Source: 13-2-20CM-68-14 sp046733295
GTDB lineage: Bacteria; Actinomycetota; Thermoleophilia; Gaiellales; Gaiellaceae
Direction: 5' to 3'
Assembly: GCA_046733295.1 (NCBI GenBank)
Contig: JBKPOY010000032.1
Location: 1-15,153, forward strand
DNA: 15,153 bases
The translations under genes were made by a program, and so were the position numbers. The notes under the pieces are model-generated. The model did not search any database and was not told the DNA's origin. It saw only the letters and a program-made list of their open reading frames with translations. This document shows, piece after piece, positions 1-6,104 of this stretch (positions are counted from its first letter, which is position 1; the number at the start of each line of letters is the position of its first letter).

Positions 1-668
1 GCCAGCACGCCCGAGAAGGCGAGAAGGACGGGGAGGCCGGCCGCCACCAGGGCGCCGAAAGCGAAGATCAGGATGATCAGCGTCGTCGGAACCGCGAGCT
101 TCTCGGCGCGGGTGAAGTCCTTCCCGAGCGTGTCGCTCAGCGCCTTGCTCGCGCTGGCGTCACCGAACTCCTCGACGATGTACCCGGGGTGCCTCTGCTG
201 GACCGCCGCCGTCGAGTCGAGCGCCGGCTGGACGTGATCCTCGGCGTCCTCGGGCTTTCCCTTGATGTCGAACCTGACGAGGGCGGAATGCGCGTCCTCC
301 GAGATCTGGCCCTTGTTCGCAACGCCCGTCCCGAGCGGCGAGCGGACGTTGGTGACCCCCGTTGCCTTCGCGATCGTTGCCTCCGCGTCCTTGATCACGG
401 CGACAAAGCCCGGGTCGGTGGCCGTCTGCCTCGTGCTCTGGATCAGGATCGACTCGGTCGCCGGTTGCTTGAAGTCGGCTTTCGCCAGGATCTTCTGTGC
501 CCGGCCCGACTCGCCGTCGCCGGCGTCGGAATCCGCAAGCGTGTTCGTGCCGACCGCGTTTCCCAGCAGGATCGCGATCGCGACGAACGCGAGCCAGCCG
601 AAGAACGCCGTTTTCCAGTGCGCGGCGGCCCACCGGCCGCAGCGCCCGGCGAAGTTCACCTTTTCCAT
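1..668 (-). CDS. MMPL/RND family exporter, N-terminal part (cut by window edge)
   Basis: The first 222 residues of a large inner-membrane transporter are visible, starting at the ATG at 668 and running off the left edge. The protein opens with a short cytoplasmic tail (MEKVNFAGRCGRWAAAHW), then a membrane segment at about residues 20-38 (FFGWLAFVAIAILLG). A soluble extracytoplasmic loop of about 150 residues follows, then a second membrane stretch from about residue 190 (VPTTLIILIFAFGALVAAG). That order of one membrane segment, a porter loop and renewed membrane segments is the half-repeat of the MMPL branch of RND transporters. In actinobacteria these move lipids or other hydrophobic compounds using the proton gradient; the substrate cannot be told here. 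The start is supported by GGGAG 6 nt upstream and by a good promoter at 709-736. Full family members have about 700-1000 residues, so most of the protein is missing. Confidence 0.86.
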   Translation of the reverse strand, partial: MEKVNFAGRCGRWAAAHWKTAFFGWLAFVAIAILLGNAVGTNTLADSDAGDGESGRAQKILAKADFKQPATESILIQSTRQTATDPGFVAVIKDAEATIAKATGVTNVRSPLGTGVANKGQISEDAHSALVRFDIKGKPEDAEDHVQPALDSTAAVQQRHPGYIVEEFGDASASKALSDTLGKDFTRAEKLAVPTTLIILIFAFGALVAAGLPVLLAFSGVL

Positions 669-708
669 CGTGCTCCCGTCCCTTCCAACGGAGATGACCC
701 GACCCGCG

Positions 709-736
709 ACCTTAGCGAGGTCGACGCCAGAGTCAA
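709..736 (-). promoter_or_regulatory. sigma-70-type promoter of the MMPL gene
   Basis: On the minus strand TTGACT (731-736) is followed after 16 bp by TAAGGT (709-714). This leaves a leader of about 35 nt before the ATG at 668, including a GGGAG ribosome site. It is one of the best -35/-10 pairs in the window. Confidence 0.6.
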
Positions 737-785
737 GCGGGAAAACTGCGCGGACAGCGCCTCTTCGACGCGCGCCGTGCCGGCT

Positions 786-923
786 CTACCGCTGTTCCCA
801 GCCCTCGGGCTTGCGGAGGGTCCAGATCGAGTAGCCGACAAGGATGATGATCGCGATCGGAATCGCGATCACCAGCGCGATTCCGAGTCCACCCAGTCCG
901 AGAATCGGGGCTGTGATTGCCAT
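786..923 (-). CDS. small single-pass membrane protein, 45 residues
   Basis: This is a short open frame that reads MAITAPILGLGGLGIALVIA and on to a Trp-rich basic tail ending WTLRKPEGWEQR. Residues 6-33 are almost purely hydrophobic, so a single membrane helix with a short charged cytoplasmic tail is expected. I do not recognise a named family. It is supported as a gene by its promoter: TTGACT at 953-958, a 17-bp spacer, GATCCT at 930-935, and the ATG only 6 nt behind it, so the mRNA would start at or within a base of the start codon. It lies 117 bp upstream of the MMPL exporter on the same strand, but that gene has its own promoter. A role as a small partner of the exporter is only a guess from position. 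Confidence 0.6.
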   Translation of the reverse strand: MAITAPILGLGGLGIALVIAIPIAIIILVGYSIWTLRKPEGWEQR

Positions 924-929
924 GCCGCG

Positions 930-958
930 AGGATCTCGCGATCCGCGCTGGGAGTCAA
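930..958 (-). promoter_or_regulatory. leaderless promoter of the 45-residue membrane protein
   Basis: On the minus strand: TTGACT (953-958), a spacer of exactly 17 bp, GATCCT (930-935), then 6 nt to the ATG at 923. No ribosome site lies between the -10 box and the start, so transcription and translation would begin at nearly the same base. Confidence 0.55.
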
Positions 959-996
959 GCGCGGAGGATCTTGGCCCTCGTTCCGGCGAGCTCGGC

Positions 997-1167
997 TCAG
1001 AGATCCTCGCGGGCCCGCTTCCACTCGGGCGAGACGGAGAAGTGGCGTTCGGCAGGTACCAGCGGAGCGCCCGGCCCCAGGACGTTCGCTTGCACCAGCA
1101 CTCGGGTGTGCAGCCACACTCCCGCCCCCTGAGGATTGTGGATCCGCTGGAGAACGCTTCGGCTCAT
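997..1167 (-). CDS. small uncharacterised protein, 56 residues
   Basis: The frame starts at the ATG at 1167 and reads MSRSVLQRIHNPQGAGVWLH through to SPEWKRAREDL. It is soluble, with no membrane segment or cysteine, and resembles no family I know. Support comes from an amino-acid mix unlike a random GC-rich frame and from a TACGAT -10 box at 1175-1180 that leaves 7 nt to the ATG, the same leaderless spacing seen at other genes here. A TTGATC sits 19 bp upstream of that box. No Shine-Dalgarno sequence is present. It lies on the same strand as the 45-residue protein and the MMPL exporter. It could still be a chance frame. Confidence 0.45.
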   Translation of the reverse strand: MSRSVLQRIHNPQGAGVWLHTRVLVQANVLGPGAPLVPAERHFSVSPEWKRAREDL

Positions 1168-1376
1168 GTGGCCGATCGTAGCGTCGCCCCCTCACCGGCG
1201 ATCAATACAGCGAGGCCCTTCTCCACGGCGGCCACGAATCCATCAGCGCGTCCGGGCCGGGACCGCTTGACGCAGACGCCACGAAATAGGAGGCTAGGCC
1301 CCAACTCGGCCGAAAGGTAGGTGGCGACTGCACTAGACGGCGTCCTCGAAACCAGCGGGGGGTTAGGAGGAACACC

Positions 1377-1937
1377 ATGCGGCAAAGGTTCGTACTACTC
1401 GTCGCCACCACCGTCGCCGGTTGTGTTCTCGCCGGGACCGGCGTGGCGGCTGGAGCGACTGAGGTCGACCACTTCACCGACGGTCCATTCCCCGACGAGA
1501 TCTGCGGCGTTACCGGGACGACAACAATCCATGGAACCGCCGTCTTCCGGGATCTTCCGAACGGCGGCTTCTTCGCGAGCGGTACCTTCTGGGCCGTCTT
1601 TACGGCCGACAACGGCAAGTCGATCACGATCTTCGCTGCCGGCCCGGCGAAGAGCGCCACGGCACCCGTGATCGACGAGGCGGCGGGGACGGTCACTACC
1701 ACGACCACGTTCGTCGGCCTGCCTGAGAAGCTGTCGATTACCCGCGGCCGGACGCTGCTCCGCGATGCGGGGATAGTGACAATTACCAGCGTCTTCGAGT
1801 ACACGGGCAATCCCGAAGAGCCGTTCGGAGACCTGATCTCACAGAGTCTGTCCGGCCTGCACGGCCCACACCCGGACCTGCTCAGCGACTTCGAAGCCTT
1901 CTGCAACGTCCTGGGGCCGTACTTGCTCGATCCGTAG
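1377..1937 (+). CDS. exported protein of unknown function (paralogue A)
   Basis: This 186-residue protein has an export signal (MRQRFVLLVATTVAGCVLAG). Residues 13-16 (VAGC) look like a lipobox, while AGA at 25-27 would fit ordinary signal peptidase cleavage, so whether it is a lipoprotein or a free secreted protein is open. The mature part is rich in Thr, Gly and beta-branched residues and probably forms a beta-sandwich. One Cys lies near the start (about residue 43, EICG) and one near the end (EAFCNVL), perhaps forming a disulphide. It ends in LLDP. The start is well fixed by AGGAGG at 1365-1370. The gene at 2403 encodes a shorter relative with the same plan: signal, N-terminal Cys, alternating strands with GKSITI/GKTVTI, C-terminal Cys and a final DP. 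I do not recognise the family. Confidence 0.86.
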   Translation: MRQRFVLLVATTVAGCVLAGTGVAAGATEVDHFTDGPFPDEICGVTGTTTIHGTAVFRDLPNGGFFASGTFWAVFTADNGKSITIFAAGPAKSATAPVIDEAAGTVTTTTTFVGLPEKLSITRGRTLLRDAGIVTITSVFEYTGNPEEPFGDLISQSLSGLHGPHPDLLSDFEAFCNVLGPYLLDP

Positions 1938-2402
1938 CGAATGAAGAGCTTGGCGATCGGAGTGGGTGTCGAAGACGCACCCGCTCCGTCTCGCCTCGCG
2001 GCGCGATGCAGACGAGGGCGGCGCTTCGTCCGCCCTCGTCCGTCACCGTTTTTTCGTCGCCTAAGCCGGGCTGAGCGCTTAGAAGTGGAGATTGGAACGA
2101 GTTACTGATGTCGATCACGTTGTTGAGATGAACGGCCCGCTGCGGACTGCGTGTCGCCGTTACTGCGAGCGCTCAGAGCCACCCAAGGCAGGTCTCACCC
2201 TCGTGACGAGACGCCGTTTCTGGCGACCTTGCTCTTTTGTGCTGTGAAACGCGACAGGCTTGACTTCTCTGCGGAGAGGCAAGAGAGTTCTGCCACGAAC
2301 GTAGCGTGGAGCGGCGAGCTGCGGCAGGTTGGTCGCTCGATGCAACGGAAGGCGCCTCGTAGGTTCGTCGTCTCAATTTTGACGGCAGAAGGGAGTTTCC
2401 AG
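1938..2402. other. intergenic region between the two exported-protein genes
   Basis: These 465 bp hold no convincing gene. The first 120 bp contain the hairpin described separately. Further on, TTGACT at 2260-2265 could be a -35 element for the downstream gene, but the best sequence 17 bp later (GAGAGT, 2283-2288) is a poor -10 box. A frame open from 2151 into the downstream gene has no signal peptide at its start and looks non-coding up to 2402. Confidence 0.6.
2011..2054 (+). terminator. hairpin terminator after paralogue A
   Basis: GACGAGGGCGG (2011-2021) pairs perfectly with CCGCCCTCGTC (2030-2040) around an 8-nt loop. A run of six T follows at 2049-2054, 8 nt after the stem. The stem is strong, but the gap to the T run is longer than in a classical intrinsic terminator. 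Confidence 0.6.
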
Positions 2403-2864
2403 ATGAAGCGTCTGGCAGTGGTCATTGCGGCCCTGGTACTCGGTGTGCTCGCTCTCGCGGGGACGGCTGGCGCCACGAAGCCGTTCATGGAGCGGGTCGT
2501 GCTAGGGCCGGACACGCTCAACGCGTGCAGCTTCCCAGTCCTCATCCAGCCCACCGCGCCCGACGTCCAGAACTTCTTTATCTTCAGCAACGGCGAGATC
2601 CACGGTTCCGGGCCATTCGTCGGGACCGCCACCAATCTCGACACCGGTAAGACGGTCACGATCAACCTTTCGGGCAGCTTCTCGGTGGTGGAAAACAGCG
2701 ACGGCACGACCACCATTACCTCCAATGGCTTCGTCCTCTCGTCCTTGTTCGGGACCATCTTTTCCGGGCACGGCGTCATCGTGCTCGACGCCAGCGGAAA
2801 CGTGATTTCGAGGACGTCCAACGGGACGGAACGCGATCTCTGCGCCGAACTTGCAGACCCGTAG
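2403..2864 (+). CDS. exported protein of unknown function (paralogue B)
   Basis: This 153-residue protein has a clear Sec signal (MKRLAVVIAALVLGVLALAG) and probable cleavage after AGA at residue 24. The mature part is Thr/Ser/Gly-rich with predicted beta strands (GKTVTINLSGSF, DGTTTITSNGF) and has one Cys near each end (NACSF and RDLCAEL). It finishes in ADP, much as paralogue A finishes in LDP. The frame stays open upstream to 2151, but the signal peptide and the GGGAG site 9 nt before the ATG at 2403 place the true start here. It lies in tandem with paralogue A, 465 bp downstream and probably transcribed separately. Function is unknown; such paired secreted beta proteins could be surface or matrix components, but that is only inference. 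Confidence 0.85.
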   Translation: MKRLAVVIAALVLGVLALAGTAGATKPFMERVVLGPDTLNACSFPVLIQPTAPDVQNFFIFSNGEIHGSGPFVGTATNLDTGKTVTINLSGSFSVVENSDGTTTITSNGFVLSSLFGTIFSGHGVIVLDASGNVISRTSNGTERDLCAELADP

Positions 2865-3034
2865 CTCCCTCGAAATCTGCGAGATGGGCTTCTCGACGCG
2901 CGAGCTCGGCAACGGGCAGGGATCTCAGGACGCTTGGTCTCAGGCCTGCTCGACGAGCCGCGTGACGAGCTCGAGCGGTTGAGCGCCCGTTCCCCTTCCT
3001 AGCCCGGCTGCCAGCGCGCGAATCCAACGAACGC

Positions 3035-3054
3035 TGCGTCAGTGATGCGTCAGT
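3035..3054. repeat. 9-bp direct repeat, period 11
   Basis: TGCGTCAGT occurs at 3035-3043 and again at 3046-3054, about one helical turn apart. It lies in the gap between paralogue B and the 3' end of tRNA-Ser. It could be a paired protein-binding site or chance. Confidence 0.4.
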
Positions 3055-3146
3055 AGCGGATGGAAACCAGTGCCTAGCTTCTCGATCTGCCGAACGGAAC
3101 GACAGCGATGAAACCGCCGGATTAGCAGCGGAGTCAGCTTGATCCA

Positions 3147-3235
3147 CGGCGGGGGTGGGATTCGAACCCACGGGCGACCTTTCGGCCGCCAACGGTTTTC
3201 AAGACCGCCCCGTTCGACCGCTCCGGCACCCCGCC
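3147..3235 (-). tRNA. tRNA-Ser(TGA)
   Basis: This is an 89-nt class II tRNA on the minus strand. The acceptor stem GGCGGGG/CCCCGCC is perfect and the discriminator base is G (3147). The anticodon stem pairs around CTTGAAA, giving anticodon TGA (plus-strand TCA at 3199-3201), which reads UCA and related Ser codons. A long variable arm follows (GGCGGCCGAAAGGTCGCC region), as expected for Ser, then the T arm GTGGG-TTCGAAT-CCCAC. No CCA is encoded. A plausible -10 box (GACAAT) lies just upstream on the minus strand near 3243-3248. The seryl-tRNA synthetase gene lies about 1.2 kb away on the same strand, with a gene on the opposite strand in between. Confidence 0.97.
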
Positions 3236-3248
3236 TCTATGCATTGTC

Positions 3249-3275
3249 GCGGAGGCGGACTCCGTTCGCCTCCGC
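3249..3275. repeat. inverted repeat between tRNA-Ser and the coiled-coil gene
   Basis: GCGGAGGCG (3249-3257) and CGCCTCCGC (3267-3275) form a perfect 9-bp inverted repeat around 9 nt. No T run follows on either strand and both neighbours are transcribed away from it, so a terminator is unlikely. An operator or a structure in one leader is possible. Confidence 0.45.
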
Positions 3276-3382
3276 TCGGGCTCCTGCCAAATCCTTGTAA
3301 CAGTCTGTTGCGAAGTCTCGGAGGCGCGCCGATCTGTGCGGGGAGAAAGGGTAGTCGGGGCGCAGGCGAAACTTAGAGGGTC

Positions 3383-4453
3383 GTGCCGGAAGGGAACCAC
3401 GAGCTCGAGGCCGCCTGGCAGGCGCTGACCGAGCGCGAGCGCCGCGGCGAGGAGGCCACGCGCCAGCGCGCGGCCGAGCTCGAGGAGCGCAGCGCGCGCG
3501 TCTCGGCGCTCTGGGAGGAACTCGGTGAGCGATCCGAGGACCTCACGCAGCGCGAGTCGGGGCTTGCCGATCGCGAAGGCGCCGTCGCCGAGGCGAGGGC
3601 GGATGTCGAACGGCGGGAGCGGATCGTCGCCGAGGCGGAGGCGCGGGTCGAGGCAGCGCGGCGACACCTGGTCGAGCTCGACACACGCGAATCAGGGCTG
3701 ACCGCCCGCATCGCCGAGCTCGACGAGCGAGGCGAGTGGGTGGCGGCGGCCGAGCGCGAGCTCTTGCAGCGCGAGTCGCGCGTCGGCGAGCGGGAGCACG
3801 AAGTCGCGCGCGCGAGGGCCGAGCTCGAGCTACGTGAGGCCGCCGTCGCGCAGCTGGCGCCGCGGGAGGCCGAGCTGCCGCGCCTGAAAGCCGAGCTCGA
3901 GGCCGAACGCGACCGGCTGCAGGCGGCCCGGGCAGAGGCGGAGCGACGCCTGGCCCAGGTCGGCCCCCGCGAGGCCGAGGCCAGGCAGAGATGGGCGGAG
4001 GTCGAGGAACGCGAGCCGCGCGTGGCGCGCCTGGCGGACGCCCTCGAGCAGCGCGCGGGCCGTCTTGCCGCGGCCGAAGCGCGCGTCGCGAACGAGTTGC
4101 GCGACGTCCGCGAAGAAGCGGCCCGGGTCGAGCGTACAAAGGAGAGGTTCGACGCCCTCGATGACCGCGAGGCCAAGCTCGTTCAGCTCTCGGTCGAGCT
4201 GACCGAGCGCGGCGAGTGGCTGACGATCGCGGAGCAGGGCCTCGCCGGGCGCGAGGCGCGCGCGGCCGATCTGGAGCGCGGGGTCGAACGCCGCCAGCGC
4301 GCGCTCGACGAGCGGGAGAGCGAGCTCCAGCGGTTCGAGCAGAGCCTAAACGCGCGCGAGCAGGCACTCGACGCCGCCGAGGGTGATCTCGAGACGCGCC
4401 GGCGGCGCCTTCTCATCGAGCCCCTCGGCCCCGGGGCTACGACCCCGGCCTGA
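3383..4453 (+). CDS. long coiled-coil protein of unknown function
   Basis: This 356-residue protein consists almost wholly of Glu, Arg, Ala and Leu. It has heptad-like repeats of the form L..RE..L..RE.EL from residue 5 to about 345, then a short non-helical tail ending LGPGATTPA. There is no signal, membrane segment or cysteine. An internal duplication is visible: residues 100-148 (with ELDERGEW) match 260-308 (with ELTERGEW), 160 residues apart. A long rod-like dimer in the cytoplasm is expected, as in SMC-like or scaffold proteins, but no head domain is present. The GTG start at 3383 has GAGGG very close upstream, so the exact start is uncertain. Its 3' end overlaps the convergent serS by 17 bp. 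No function can be assigned, and any link to serS or tRNA-Ser is positional only. Confidence 0.82.
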   Translation: MPEGNHELEAAWQALTERERRGEEATRQRAAELEERSARVSALWEELGERSEDLTQRESGLADREGAVAEARADVERRERIVAEAEARVEAARRHLVELDTRESGLTARIAELDERGEWVAAAERELLQRESRVGEREHEVARARAELELREAAVAQLAPREAELPRLKAELEAERDRLQAARAEAERRLAQVGPREAEARQRWAEVEEREPRVARLADALEQRAGRLAAAEARVANELRDVREEAARVERTKERFDALDDREAKLVQLSVELTERGEWLTIAEQGLAGREARAADLERGVERRQRALDERESELQRFEQSLNAREQALDAAEGDLETRRRRLLIEPLGPGATTPA

Positions 4454-5657
4454 GCTCCGCGGGCGCGCCGTGCTCCTGGAGCACGGGGGGGATCTCGACC
4501 GAACCGTCCTCGCGCTGGAAGTTTTCCAGCACGGCGAGCAGCCAGCGGTCGGTCGCGGCCGTGCCGTTGAGCGTGTGGACGGGCGTGGGGCCGCCGTTCG
4601 GCCGGTAGCGGATCTGGAGGCGCCGGGCCTGGAAGTCCGTCGTGTTCGAGCACGAGGTGATCTCTCGGTATCGCTCCTGGCTGGGGAACCACGCCTCGAT
4701 GTCGTACTTCTTCGCTGCCGGGTCGCCGAGATCGCCGGCCGCCACGTTGACGACGCGATACGGGATGCCGACCGCCTGCACGAGGTCCTCCTCGATCGCG
4801 AGCAGGCGGTCGTGCTCCTCCCACGAGTGTTCACGCCGGCAGAACACGAACATCTCGACCTTGTCGAACTGGTGGACGCGGAACATTCCGCGGGTGTCCT
4901 TACCCGCGGCGCCTGCCTCTCGCCGGAAGCAGGTGGAGTACGCCGCGTACCGCAGGGGCAGCGACTCGGCCTCGAGGATCTCCTCCATGTGGAAGCCGGC
5001 GAGCGCGACCTCGGATGTGCCGGTCAGGTAAAGCCCGTCCTCGGGAGCGTCGTAGATGTTGGACCTCTCGGTCGGAAAGAACCCGGTGCCGTACATCGCC
5101 TGCTCGCGGACGAGGACGGGTGGGCGCATGAGCGTGAAACCGGCCTCCACGAGCCTCGCGATCGCGAGCCGGAAGATCGCCTGCTCGACGAGCGCCGAGG
5201 CGCCGACGATGTAGCCGAAGCGGGAACCGGACAGTCGGGCGGCGCGCTCCATCTCGAAGCGGCCCAGCTCCAGATGGTCGCGTGGGCTCACGAGCGAGGG
5301 CGGCTCGCCCCAGCGCCGGATCTCGACCGCGTCCTCCTCGTCGACGCCGTCGGGCACGGACTCGTGCGGCGGGTTCGGAACGCGGGCGAAAGCGGCATCC
5401 CGCTCGGCCTCGGCCTGCGAGAGCTGCTCTTCGGTGCGCCTAAGCTCCTCCTTGACCTGCTTGAGCTCCTCGACCTGCTCGGGCGTCGGCTTTCCCTGGA
5501 GCTTCTGCCGCGAGCGGAGCTCGTCGACGCGCGGCACGAGCGTGCGCCAGCGCTCGTCGGCCGCGAGCCATTCGTCGAACGCCTCGGCCGCGCCCTTGCG
5601 CGCGAGCGCGCTCCGGTAGGCGTCGGGGTCGTTGCGCGCGGCCTTCGCGTCGATCAC
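4437..5657 (-). CDS. serS: seryl-tRNA synthetase
   Basis: Cytoplasmic class II synthetase that charges tRNA-Ser with serine using ATP. The 406-residue length is close to the usual 420. The N-terminal tRNA-binding antiparallel coiled coil spans about residues 10-95 (QKLQGKP...EELRRTEEQLSQAEAERD). The catalytic domain follows with TGTSEVALAG (serine pocket), motif 2 (FRREAGAAGKDTRGMFRVHQ), ITSCSN, and motif 3 in the NGTAATDRWLLAVLENFQ form common in actinobacteria. The GTG start at 5657 lies 7 bp after the stop of the cytochrome c gene, has no clear ribosome site, and probably depends on translational coupling. Its 3' end overlaps the convergent coiled-coil gene by 17 bp. A cognate tRNA-Ser lies further along the same strand. 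Confidence 0.98.
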   Translation of the reverse strand: MIDAKAARNDPDAYRSALARKGAAEAFDEWLAADERWRTLVPRVDELRSRQKLQGKPTPEQVEELKQVKEELRRTEEQLSQAEAERDAAFARVPNPPHESVPDGVDEEDAVEIRRWGEPPSLVSPRDHLELGRFEMERAARLSGSRFGYIVGASALVEQAIFRLAIARLVEAGFTLMRPPVLVREQAMYGTGFFPTERSNIYDAPEDGLYLTGTSEVALAGFHMEEILEAESLPLRYAAYSTCFRREAGAAGKDTRGMFRVHQFDKVEMFVFCRREHSWEEHDRLLAIEEDLVQAVGIPYRVVNVAAGDLGDPAAKKYDIEAWFPSQERYREITSCSNTTDFQARRLQIRYRPNGGPTPVHTLNGTAATDRWLLAVLENFQREDGSVEIPPVLQEHGAPAELRPGS

Positions 5658-5664
5658 GCGAGGG

Positions 5665-6090
5665 CTACTGCTTGGCGGTCAGGAACGCGACCAGGTCGGC
5701 GAGCTGCTTCGGCGGCAGGTTTCCGTACGTGGTCGGCATCACGTTCTGGTAGCCCTCCTCGACGTAGGAGCCGGGATTGACGATCGACTCCTGGACGAAC
5801 TCTCCGAGCGGCTTGTCGGCGGTCTTCGCGTAGTCGGCGAGCTTGTCGAGGTCGGGGCCCGTCTGGCCGTTCGAGTTCGCGGGCACGTAGGTGTGGCAGC
5901 CGCCGCACCCGTTCGAGGCGAACAGCTTCTTCCCGGCCGCCGGGTCGCCCTTTGCGGCGGTTGTCGTCGTCTGCTCCTCCGGAACGGGACCGATCACGGT
6001 CTCTGGAAGCGGCTTCGTGGTCTTCTCGTAGCCGCACCCCGCCACGGCCAAGGCGGACGCTGCCAGGACGACGACGGCGGTGCGGCGCAT
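5665..6090 (-). CDS. monohaem cytochrome c lipoprotein
   Basis: This 141-residue exported electron carrier has a signal peptide ending in a lipobox (LAVAGC, Cys19), so it should be lipid-anchored on the outer face of the membrane. A Thr/Pro-rich linker runs to about residue 48. The class I cytochrome c domain has CGGCH at 62-66 for covalent haem attachment and a likely distal ligand Met118 in NVMPTTYG. It ends in the typical helix LADLVAFLTAK. It may donate or accept electrons near a terminal oxidase, but no oxidase gene is in the window. It starts 11 bp after the stop of the membrane protein upstream and is followed 7 bp later by serS, so the three could share a transcript. A TAGACT box also offers it a start of its own. 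Confidence 0.94.
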   Translation of the reverse strand: MRRTAVVVLAASALAVAGCGYEKTTKPLPETVIGPVPEEQTTTTAAKGDPAAGKKLFASNGCGGCHTYVPANSNGQTGPDLDKLADYAKTADKPLGEFVQESIVNPGSYVEEGYQNVMPTTYGNLPPKQLADLVAFLTAKQ

Positions 6091-6098
6091 GGGGCGTG

Positions 6099-6104
6099 AG
6101 TCTA
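6099..6104 (-). promoter_or_regulatory. possible leaderless -10 box of the cytochrome c gene
   Basis: TAGACT on the minus strand lies 8 nt before the ATG at 6090. Its first three bases are also the TAG stop of the upstream membrane protein (6102-6104). No -35 sequence is evident. There is no Shine-Dalgarno sequence before the ATG. Confidence 0.4.

Noticed and set aside
189..1181. Long plus-strand frame of 330 residues
   Set aside because: It is antisense to the MMPL gene, whose minus-strand translation has membrane segments, a porter loop and a ribosome site. The plus frame is Arg/Asp-rich and patternless.
2151..2402. N-terminal extension of paralogue B
   Set aside because: It would bury the signal peptide about 84 residues inside the protein; the ribosome site and signal support the start at 2403.
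3035..3054. Direct repeat near tRNA-Ser as an att site of an integrated element
   Set aside because: The repeated unit is 9 bp, does not match the tRNA 3' end, and no integrase or phage gene is present.
3373..4176. Ser/Arg-rich minus frame of 267 residues
   Set aside because: It is low-complexity antisense of the coiled-coil gene's GAG/CGC-rich codons.
4383..5780. Plus-strand frame of 465 residues
   Set aside because: It is the antisense of serS, which has every class II synthetase motif; long antisense frames are expected at this GC content.
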